Shown here: one piece after another, positions 1 to 5,521 of the stretch
Position numbering within the stretch: position 1 is the first letter of the stretch
Layout of the letters: the number at the start of each line of letters is the position of its first letter
Assembly (NCBI GenBank): GCA_900768785.1
Contig: CAAGEG010000067.1
Location: 1-6,688 of the forward strand
Source: an uncultured Prevotella sp.
Lineage (GTDB): Bacteria > Bacteroidota > Bacteroidia > Bacteroidales > Bacteroidaceae
Reading direction: 5' to 3'
DNA length: 6,688 nucleotides
Position numbers and translations under genes: made by a program
The notes under the pieces: model-generated
Database searches by the model: none
Told to the model about the DNA's origin: nothing
Seen by the model: only the letters and a program-made list of their open reading frames with translations

Positions 1-279
1 ATCCGCAGTTTGGACTCAGAGCGGAGAATGCGGCAACACCTTAAAAATCAAGTGCAGTGGTACGGCAGACGAGAGAGCAAACATCTTCACAGTGTCTACA
101 ACGTCCGAAGCCGAGTGCAGTAGCCAATGTTCGGTAAGCGACATTCCGCCTTACGCTTACACCAAGCAAGCCTCCGCAAAGACGAATCAAGTGGTATTCC
201 TTTGAAAATTGCTCCTCCTCCGCCACACTAACCGCTAACCTATAACCACTAACCACGGCGCAGCCGTTAATTCCACCGC
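1..279. other. Left flank without a supported gene; structured sequence
   Basis: I find no gene here that I can support. A plus-strand frame is open from the left edge (frame from base 2) to a TGA at 203-205, about 67 codons, without an internal ATG. An opposing minus-strand frame of 71 codons runs from a GTG at 256 to 41. They overlap, and neither looks like a known protein: the plus reading is rich in Cys, Ser and Thr, and the minus reading begins inside the heptamer repeat. Inverted repeats are present: GTAAGCG (134-140) with CGCTTAC (154-160), and CCGCA (3-7) with TGCGG (29-33). The plus frame could be the tail of a convergent gene entering from the left; otherwise this is intergenic or repeat-derived sequence. 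Confidence 0.45.
229..256. repeat. Heptamer tandem repeat TAACCNN, four units
   Basis: Four adjoining 7-base units all begin with TAACC: TAACCGC, TAACCTA, TAACCAC, TAACCAC. On the minus strand the unit reads NNGGTTA. It is followed by a small hairpin, CGGC-GCA-GCCG, at 257-267. Such a short array may vary in copy number by slippage. No function is evident. Confidence 0.7.
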
Positions 280-310
280 AAAGAAAAAGCCCCGGAGGTA
301 TCTCCGAGGC
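280..310 (-). terminator. Rho-independent terminator closing the minus-strand unit
   Basis: Read on the minus strand, GCCTCGGAG and CTCCGGGGC pair over nine positions (one of them G-U) around a four-base ATAC loop, at 310 down to 289. They are followed directly by TTTTTCTTT (288 down to 280). This is a textbook intrinsic terminator. It acts only on minus-strand transcripts, since there is no T-run on the plus side. It lies one base beyond the left repeat copy. No comparable hairpin with a T-tract was seen between the upstream genes, so transcripts from the helicase gene could in principle run through to here. Confidence 0.9.
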
Positions 311-311
311 A

Positions 312-400
312 ATGCGTTATGGGATTGTTAGTCCGTCAGGATTGAGACCGAGGCTCAACGGCAATGCCGCCAAAGCCCGACGGCGGTGCCGGAACGCCCA
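312..400 (-). repeat. Structured intergenic repeat, left copy
   Basis: This is the first copy of the element at 1010-1088. The 27 bases at 374-400 are identical to 1062-1088, and the far end again reads ATGCGTTA (312-319) followed by GGGAT. Its ends can pair: GCGTT (314-318) with AACGC (393-397). Internal hairpins are TTGAG (342-346) with CTCAA (354-358), CGGC-AAT-GCCG (359-369) and CGGC-GGT-GCCG (381-391). The TTGAG/CTCAA stem replaces TCGAG/CTCGA of the other copy by a compensatory pair change, which supports a folded form. The copy begins directly after the TAG of the 122-residue gene and stops one base before the terminator hairpin. It is 89 bases long, against 79 in the right copy; the difference is mainly an extra hairpin in the middle. 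Confidence 0.8.
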
Positions 401-769
401 CTATTTCAATTTTGAGTTTATTTCCTTTAGTGTCATTGAAATGTTTGCAACAACTTTGAGAAGTGACCAAGAAATAAGGGTCGAAATTAAAACACCCACA
501 GAGATTGCTAATCCACCGGGATTAAAAACAGTCTCGTAGTGTATGCTATAAGTGTAAGTAGGGTCAACTACCTTAGTGGTAGTGAGGGTGAAAAGGCAAA
601 ATATTGTGCCTATTATTCCAAGCCAAAGAACGAGCGTTGCTATAGCAGTAAGAGTATTCTCAGCTGCATTGTTTGGAGTGTCATTTCCAGCGACGCTATT
701 AGATTCTGTTTCTACTTTAGGTGAAGATTCATCAATACCGAGAACTTCATTTACGTTTTCTTCTGACAT
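401..769 (-). CDS. Small two-helix membrane protein with acidic N-terminal tail (122 aa)
   Basis: This 122-residue protein starts with a polar acidic tail (1-38, rich in Glu, Asp, Asn and Ser), followed by helix 1 (about 40-62), a short Thr/Tyr-rich loop (63-84), helix 2 (about 86-107) and a basic amphipathic end (LKEINSKLK). There is no signal peptide. Both termini are likely cytoplasmic, with the loop outside. I do not recognise the family. The ATG lies one base after the stop of the 68-residue gene, so the two are coupled and may form a membrane complex. The TAG stop is immediately followed by the left copy of the repeat (312-400), then a terminator. It is the last gene of the minus-strand unit. 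Whether it takes part in the upstream Dnd-like system or is an unrelated cassette cannot be told from the sequence. Confidence 0.78.
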   Translation of the reverse strand: MSEENVNEVLGIDESSPKVETESNSVAGNDTPNNAAENTLTAIATLVLWLGIIGTIFCLFTLTTTKVVDPTYTYSIHYETVFNPGGLAISVGVLISTLISWSLLKVVANISMTLKEINSKLK

Positions 770-770
770 A

Positions 771-977
771 TTACTTTGATTTTTTGAAGATGGTTAAAAA
801 GAATTGACCGACGCAACACCATGCGATGAAACCTAACACTTGAAAAATAGTGCCAATAGTTTCATACCAAGAGTGTTCCCAAGGCGCATTAATAAAGTGG
901 TTTACAATGAAGTAGTAGAGGCTGTTTACAAGAAAGAAACAAACGCCTACTAAAGCGATAAGTGCAGATTTTTTCAT
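771..977 (-). CDS. Very small two-helix membrane protein (68 aa)
   Basis: This 68-residue protein is almost all membrane: a Lys-Lys start, helix 1 at about residues 5-25, a short polar turn with Trp and His (30-38), helix 2 at about 42-63, and a Lys-Lys-Ser-Lys tail. The basic ends suggest that both termini are cytoplasmic. I do not recognise the family. The ATG at 977 is preceded by an A/T-rich stretch (978-1009), typical of Bacteroidota leaders, with no clear Shine-Dalgarno sequence. The gene ends one base before the start of the 122-residue gene (TAA-T-ATG), so the two are surely co-translated. The pair sits between two copies of an intergenic repeat, which makes it look like a movable two-gene cassette. 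Small paired membrane proteins of this kind could be a toxin, holin-like or immunity pair, but nothing in the sequence shows this. Confidence 0.75.
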   Translation of the reverse strand: MKKSALIALVGVCFFLVNSLYYFIVNHFINAPWEHSWYETIGTIFQVLGFIAWCCVGQFFLTIFKKSK

Positions 978-1009
978 AATAGATAATTTATAGTGTGATA
1001 AATATAATT

Positions 1010-1088
1010 ATGCGTTAGGGATAGATGCCTTTCGGTCGAGACATCAGGCTCGATTTACGATAGCCCGACGGCGGTGCCGGAACGCCCA
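1010..1088 (-). repeat. Structured intergenic repeat, right copy
   Basis: This is the second copy of an element also found at 312-400. It shares an identical 27-base block (1062-1088, against 374-400) and a similar far end, ATGCGTTA followed by GGGAT (1010-1022). The ends can pair with each other: GCGTT at 1012-1016 with AACGC at 1081-1085. An internal hairpin pairs TCGAG (1036-1040) with CTCGA (1049-1053), and the shared block contains the mini-hairpin CGGC-GGT-GCCG. On the minus strand the copy begins one base after the TGA of the 202-residue protein and ends 32 bases before the 68-residue gene. The sequence between the conserved ends differs from the other copy, so the structure rather than the exact sequence seems to be kept. 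I believe similar GGGCGTT...AACGC elements are scattered in Bacteroidota genomes, but that is from memory. Confidence 0.8.
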
Positions 1089-1089
1089 A

Positions 1090-1698
1090 TCAAATTTCAA
1101 TGTATTTTCTTTCTCCAGTCTGTTTATAATGGTCTAAAAGCAAATAAAAATAACTATCAAAATTCAATATTATACCTTCAGGCTTCATTTCTTGCTTAAT
1201 TAAATCATATTGTTGGTAGTATTCTTGTTGAATTCTTAAATTGCAGATAGTACTCCACATTTCTGATTCAAGTTCACTGTTAATCAAGTCGCGTTTAATA
1301 AAACGAGAGTATTCAAACTGTGGAATTTTATCAAAATCCAAAAGTTTCAAAGCAGAGTCCAAGTATTTTTTATCTACAATATAAAATTGCTGCCATATAA
1401 TCTTATTATACAACAACTCTCTTTGGCGTATATCGTTAACTCTTTTTGCTTCAATTTGTTCAACCTCAATCTGTGCTAAATGCTTAGATGTTAATTTAAG
1501 GAAAGAATTATAAATAGCATTACAGATTTTAAGCAATACAACAATTGAACAAAACAATGCAATATAAAAGAAAACTTGGATTCTGTCGGCAGTGAATATC
1601 CACCATGAAACAATAGAAGCTGCAGTCCAAATAATCCAACCATCTTTTCCTATTAGGACTTTAAATAATGCAGAAATATTGTCACCAAATTCAGCCAT
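1090..1698 (-). CDS. Two-helix membrane protein of 202 aa, tentatively SieB-like
   Basis: This protein has two N-terminal transmembrane helices (about residues 20-37 and 42-60, the first rich in Trp) and a cytoplasmic helical domain of about 140 residues, rich in Gln, Tyr, Lys and Glu, with a probable coiled coil at 70-100. There is no cleavable signal peptide. The ATG overlaps the TAA of the HerA-like gene by one base (TAATG), which implies translational coupling and a shared function. Base composition breaks sharply here: three sampled 60-base lines have 23-28% G+C, against 42-45% in the two upstream genes, suggesting separate acquisition. The topology and the Gly-Trp-Ile-Ile-Trp start of helix 1 recall the superinfection-exclusion SieB family of phage-blocking membrane proteins, but I cannot confirm homology. 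If the operon is a defence system, this would be the natural membrane-targeting effector or anchor. It may also be a later passenger. Confidence 0.85.
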   Translation of the reverse strand: MAEFGDNISALFKVLIGKDGWIIWTAASIVSWWIFTADRIQVFFYIALFCSIVVLLKICNAIYNSFLKLTSKHLAQIEVEQIEAKRVNDIRQRELLYNKIIWQQFYIVDKKYLDSALKLLDFDKIPQFEYSRFIKRDLINSELESEMWSTICNLRIQQEYYQQYDLIKQEMKPEGIILNFDSYFYLLLDHYKQTGERKYIEI

Positions 1699-3278
1699 TA
1701 TATCAAGTGTGTAACATTGATTTTCTTGTATTTCTTTCCCATACCAAGAGCGAAAGCCATTTGGTCTTTAATGATAAGCTCGCCTTTTTGCAGTCCGGCA
1801 ATGGCAGAGCGGATTTCTTGTAGCTCCGAGCCACTTGCACCGAAAAGGTCTTTGATAACCTTGTCGTCGATAGTCTGCTGCTTCATGATGAGCGGATATT
1901 GCGCATTTGCGTAAAAGTCAAAGCCTTTATTCTTAAAGTCGCTCATATTTTGAGTGGCAAGAATAATCGACAAGCCCTTATTGCGTCCCACTGCAATAAG
2001 GTTGCGCAGCGGACGGTTATCAAAACTTAGCATATAGTGAGCCTCGTCGATTATAGAGAAGTGGCGAATTTCCACAACATCATCATTAACGGCTTGCTTG
2101 TCGAGCTGTTCGTAGATGTTGTTCAGTTTCGACATAAGGAAATAGACGATTGCTTTAGCAACCGGACCGTCCTTTGGATAACCGTCCATTTTCACGATGA
2201 AACTTTCGCCCACGAGGTCTGCCTTATCTTCGGTATCGAAGATGTTGGCACGGACGAGTTGTTTTAAGATAGAAGAAATGCTGTCGTCCTTGTCCGGGTC
2301 TTTCATTCGTGTTTGATATTCTGCAAGCATATCTTCAAAGGTGATAGGAGCACCGTTAGTATGCTTGTAACATTCCACGATTGCTTCACTCAGGCGATTG
2401 CTCATATTAGAACTTGTAGCCATACGCACAAGTGATTCAAGAGCCGTAGCCATTTCTGTTGAATACAGATTGATTTCGTTTATCGGTCGACCGGTGAAGT
2501 CCTTAAACGGAGTAAACGGCAGCGGTGATTCAATCGGATTTAGAATGGCTGTGCGGTCAACGTCAAATAGCGAGAGCCAGTGATTGTTCTGAATGTCGCT
2601 GAACTCGCCTTTGTAGTCAAACAAAAGGAAGTTGACCGGGTAACTGCTTTCCGACGAAATCGAGCGAATTTGTTGCATCAGCACGGCAAGAAGATTAGTC
2701 TTGCCCGAACCTGTTGCACCTGCAATGATAATTTGCGAGTTAGTGATATTTCGACTGTTAATGTCGAGCGTTGCTTCCATTTCTTCATCGCCATAGTTGC
2801 CGATAAGCAGATTAAGCACCGGAATATCCTTTGCGAGTGCTGCTCTGCCACCTGTTGAGAAAAGGTAGTTTTCAAGGCAGTTATCGGCAAGTAGAGTGTC
2901 GCGACCGCGATACATTTCAGCACTGATAATTCTCGACAACACACGGTTGTTTGTCAAGTCAAGAGGCGTATCGTGATAACGCATTTTGATAAGTGCTGAA
3001 TAGAGCGGCGATAGTTCCTGGTGCGTGAAGAAACTCGGCACAAAGCGGTTGCCTGTCTGAAGTTTGATGCTTTCCACCATTTCTACGCTTCTTTTTCCGG
3101 GCGTAGAAAGACCAACGAGTAAGCATATTCTCATCAACTTATTGTTGAGAATAGAGTAGCGTCTTTCATTACCTGCTGTGCGAGAAAGATTGATAAAGTT
3201 TTCAATCTTTTCTTTAATCGGAGCAAATTCCGTATTAAAGTTCTCGGGCACATATATATCTCCAAATTGTAGTGGCAT
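1698..3278 (-). CDS. HerA/FtsK-like ATPase with an N-terminal DndE-like domain
   Basis: This 526-residue protein has two parts. Residues 175-526 are a HerA-type hexameric DNA-pump ATPase: Walker A GATGSGKT (187-194), FDYKGEF (220-226), Walker B FSIIDEAH (407-414), an arginine-finger-like GRNKG (431-435) and the ATQ sensor (441-443). Residues about 25-150 are not the usual HerA beta-barrel. They show the pattern I know from DndE: an RT.G segment (33-36), a helix ending in RICLLVGLS (50-58), an aromatic FFTHQELSPLYSAL stretch (83-96) and a late YRGRDTLL (123-130), as in the DndE 'RG' helix. DndE binds nicked double-stranded DNA and follows dndD in dnd operons. This gene follows the DndD-like gene by 4 bases. 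I infer a motor that loads on modified or damaged DNA through its DndE-like head. The HerA call is strong; the DndE call is by eye and about 60% sure. The gene ends by overlapping the next start (TAATG). Confidence 0.93.
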   Translation of the reverse strand: MPLQFGDIYVPENFNTEFAPIKEKIENFINLSRTAGNERRYSILNNKLMRICLLVGLSTPGKRSVEMVESIKLQTGNRFVPSFFTHQELSPLYSALIKMRYHDTPLDLTNNRVLSRIISAEMYRGRDTLLADNCLENYLFSTGGRAALAKDIPVLNLLIGNYGDEEMEATLDINSRNITNSQIIIAGATGSGKTNLLAVLMQQIRSISSESSYPVNFLLFDYKGEFSDIQNNHWLSLFDVDRTAILNPIESPLPFTPFKDFTGRPINEINLYSTEMATALESLVRMATSSNMSNRLSEAIVECYKHTNGAPITFEDMLAEYQTRMKDPDKDDSISSILKQLVRANIFDTEDKADLVGESFIVKMDGYPKDGPVAKAIVYFLMSKLNNIYEQLDKQAVNDDVVEIRHFSIIDEAHYMLSFDNRPLRNLIAVGRNKGLSIILATQNMSDFKNKGFDFYANAQYPLIMKQQTIDDKVIKDLFGASGSELQEIRSAIAGLQKGELIIKDQMAFALGMGKKYKKINVTHLI

Positions 3279-3282
3279 AGTC

Positions 3283-5283
3283 TTACTGATTTAATTCGAT
3301 ACCAAAATAGCCGTCGCTGACGGTTGTTTTCTGTTCTTCCACATCTCTGTGGAGAGTGTAAGTCTTCGAGATGAACGGTTCGAGTTTGATGTAGTCGCTA
3401 TCGGTGCGGATTTCCGAAGTCGTGCAAAGTAGAATGGTTTGCTCTGCGAGTTGTGGGAAGTATTCTTCCATAAGAGCATCGCGACTCTCATTATCGAGAA
3501 CGCCCATCACAGTGTCAATCATTACAGGAGGGTTGTAGTCGCCAAGGTTGCGAAGCACCTTGAGCAATACCTGAATGAAAATCTGCTTCGATGCCGCATT
3601 GAGTTGGTTAAGCGAAATCTCGTTACCTCGAGTGTGAAAAATCTTTATATTGAAGTTTTCCATGCTGTCGCTCAATTCCACTCGTCCAATATGACCTTTG
3701 TATGACACAAGCAGACGGTTAAGCGATTGTTGCATCTCGCTCTCGATTTGAGCCTTTTTCTTTTTCAAAAGGCTGTTAGCAACCTTTTCAAAGAAAGGAT
3801 TCAGCTTAACGAGCGTGTCATATTTAAGGTCAGGCTCTTGCTGGATTTGTACATCGAAGCGATGTATGCGGGCATCGAGTTTTGAAATATCTTGTTTTAG
3901 AGTGCCCTCGTTGACTTTTGCTTTTTCAAGATTTCGTTTGCTCTCCTCATAAGAAGAAATTATAAATTCATTTCCTCCTGCACGAGTTTGTTCAAGGTTT
4001 TTCTTTTCGGTGCGAAGTTCATCAATAGTGGCAAGTGCTATTTCGAGGTCTTGTCGCTGACGATAAAGTGCGGCAAACTGGTTGTTTGCACCACGGCTTG
4101 CGAGCGATTTGAGAGCGGCAATCTCCTGGCTATCCAAGAAGTCGAATGGGTCTTGGCGGTTAGTGGAGTTCTGCACTGCCACTAAGTGTTTCACCACATT
4201 TTCTTCATCGACTTCAGCGGAGCAAAGCGACAAATCTTTGAGATAGCTGATAATCTTTGCAGTTACATCACGCAAAGTATCGAGCGAGTAAGCACCTGTG
4301 GTTGATTGTTGCAGTTCGTCCTTTATGCGGAGAATGTTGTTGATTTCAACAGCGATATTTGCGGCAATCTTAGGCAAGAAAACATTGATTTCGATGTTTT
4401 CCATAAAGCCTTTCACATCCTCGGCATATTGGGCTGCACGACGCACAATATCGTCAATTTTTGCTGCAATTTCACCGATGCGTTTATTGAGCGATGCACT
4501 TTGCTGTGCTCCCTCTTTTGCCTTTTGGTATTCCGTTTCTATCGAGTTGAGATATTTATAAAGCCTGTCTTGCTCGGCGATGCAAGTGTTGAGTTGAGCA
4601 ACGAGATTTTCTTTCTGCTTCACAAGCTCGTTGTATTCTGCCGCCTCTTGCTCGGCTTGCAGACGTTGCTGTGCCCATTCCTGCTGAATCTTTTCGGCAG
4701 CACGACGTAGTTGCAGATATTTCTTGAAGCCAAGCACATTCTCGAAGTTGTCGCGAATTGTCTGGGCGAACACATTCTTTTTAAGAAGTTCGCTCGACTG
4801 CATGGCATCAAACAAGAAATATTGGCTCAATTCCTGCGGCAAGTTGGCTTTGATAATCTTGTTCACTTCCTGCTCGGCACGAATGCGGTCTTTCGGAGCG
4901 GTCATCGTGCCATATACAAACAAGTTGCCGTTCATGTTTAGGCTGACGCTTTCGAGCGGCTTTCCGGCAGAGTTGAGAATGTAAGTACGTTTAAGAATGT
5001 ACTTTTGCTCAATGCCGAGCACCTTGCCGACGAAAGTTATTTGCAGCATGATTTCCGGCTTCACGTTGCCTATCGCACCTTGGTTGAGAAGTTCCATAAA
5101 GTGCTCACGGTTCTCTATCTTCAATCCATATAGGGCACCGCTGATGGCTTCAAACAGTGTGGTTTTACCACCGCCGTTTGAGCCGCCGATAAGAATTATC
5201 GGGCGTTCCTCATCGACTGTCAAGTCAAGGTCGAGGTCGAGATAGGTCTTGTAGTTGCTGACTTTAATTCTCTGAATTAACAT
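3283..5283 (-). CDS. DndD-like SMC/Rad50-type coiled-coil ATPase
   Basis: This 666-residue protein has the split ATPase layout of SMC/Rad50/RecF-type proteins. The N-terminal lobe has LIQRIKVSNYKTY (2-14) and a Walker A, GSNGGGKT (34-41). Residues about 190-260 and 400-480 are heptad-rich, Gln/Glu/Lys-rich coiled coil around a hinge near 350. The C-terminal lobe holds a Walker B-like PPVMIDTVMGVLD (585-597) and a switch strand ILLCTTSEI (617-625). The length, the aromatic YFLFD motif (155-159) and the IDT..G.LD form of Walker B, where SMC proteins have DE, match DndD, the ATPase of the Dnd phosphorothioation complex. Two points are odd: the ABC signature region reads LNQLNAASKQ (558-567) instead of LSxGE, and no CxxC zinc hook is seen at the hinge. 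The following gene starts with a DndE-like domain, as in dnd operons. The likely role is ATP-dependent DNA binding or structural gating for a modification or restriction complex. A generic SbcC-like AAA ATPase is the alternative. Confidence 0.9.
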   Translation of the reverse strand: MLIQRIKVSNYKTYLDLDLDLTVDEERPIILIGGSNGGGKTTLFEAISGALYGLKIENREHFMELLNQGAIGNVKPEIMLQITFVGKVLGIEQKYILKRTYILNSAGKPLESVSLNMNGNLFVYGTMTAPKDRIRAEQEVNKIIKANLPQELSQYFLFDAMQSSELLKKNVFAQTIRDNFENVLGFKKYLQLRRAAEKIQQEWAQQRLQAEQEAAEYNELVKQKENLVAQLNTCIAEQDRLYKYLNSIETEYQKAKEGAQQSASLNKRIGEIAAKIDDIVRRAAQYAEDVKGFMENIEINVFLPKIAANIAVEINNILRIKDELQQSTTGAYSLDTLRDVTAKIISYLKDLSLCSAEVDEENVVKHLVAVQNSTNRQDPFDFLDSQEIAALKSLASRGANNQFAALYRQRQDLEIALATIDELRTEKKNLEQTRAGGNEFIISSYEESKRNLEKAKVNEGTLKQDISKLDARIHRFDVQIQQEPDLKYDTLVKLNPFFEKVANSLLKKKKAQIESEMQQSLNRLLVSYKGHIGRVELSDSMENFNIKIFHTRGNEISLNQLNAASKQIFIQVLLKVLRNLGDYNPPVMIDTVMGVLDNESRDALMEEYFPQLAEQTILLCTTSEIRTDSDYIKLEPFISKTYTLHRDVEEQKTTVSDGYFGIELNQ

Positions 5284-5298
5284 AACGGTCGGTAGTTA

Positions 5299-5517
5299 TT
5301 ATTGTTTGATTTTTTGAATAGCTGCACGGATAATTTCTTCAGTGGCTGCGTCGTCAATTTCTATCACGTCAACTTTCTTTGCGTGATAGGCTTTAAGAAT
5401 TTCTTCACTAAGCCACTCAAAATCTATTTGCTCGGCATCGCAGATGGACTCTATCATTGAGAGGTCTTCTTTGCGAATGCCGTAGTGCAGAAATTTGTTG
5501 TCTAATCCTTTAGCCAT
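5299..5517 (-). CDS. Small acidic helical protein of 72 aa, between helicase-nuclease and SMC-like genes
   Basis: This is a 72-residue protein with no signal peptide or membrane segment. It is predicted by eye to be mostly helical, with an acidic middle (residues 28-40, and IEIDDAATEE at 52-61) and a basic C-terminal tail (IQKIKQ). The ATG start lies 4 bases after the helicase stop, and the gene ends in tandem stops (TAATAA), 15 bases before the SMC-like gene. Its place inside a compact operon argues that it is real and works with its neighbours, perhaps as an adaptor between the nuclease and the ATPases. I have an unverified memory that public annotation contains a family named as a DNA modification system-associated small protein in this kind of setting. 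It does not look like DndE, despite a comparable size and position. The function is otherwise unknown. Confidence 0.85.
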   Translation of the reverse strand: MAKGLDNKFLHYGIRKEDLSMIESICDAEQIDFEWLSEEILKAYHAKKVDVIEIDDAATEEIIRAAIQKIKQ

Positions 5518-5521
5518 AGAG

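Noticed and set aside
41..256. 71-codon minus-strand frame from a GTG
   Set aside because: It starts inside the heptamer repeat just after the operon terminator, has no recognisable domain, and competes with an open frame on the other strand. It is kept only as a note in the left-flank entry.
978..1009. Bacteroidota-type promoter (TTTG / TAnnTTTG) before the 68-residue gene
   Set aside because: TATATTTA resembles the -7 box, but the final G is missing and no TTTG lies at the right distance upstream.
312..1088. Classical integron gene cassette with attC sites
   Set aside because: The repeats lack the RYYYAAC...GTTRRRY core pair in the right orientation (the ends read GTT...AAC inwards on the minus strand), so a true attC cannot be claimed; only a cassette-like arrangement is reported.
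312..1088. CRISPR array
   Set aside because: There are only two repeat copies, nearly 700 bases apart with genes between them and no spacer pattern.
2678..2944. 88-codon minus-strand frame within the HerA-like gene
   Set aside because: It is an out-of-frame shadow over the Walker A region of the HerA-like gene, with no independent motif.
4306..4710. 134-codon plus-strand frame
   Set aside because: It lies wholly antisense to the coiled-coil coding part of the DndD-like gene, whose frame has clear family motifs; its translation is an irregular Phe/Leu/Cys-rich string.
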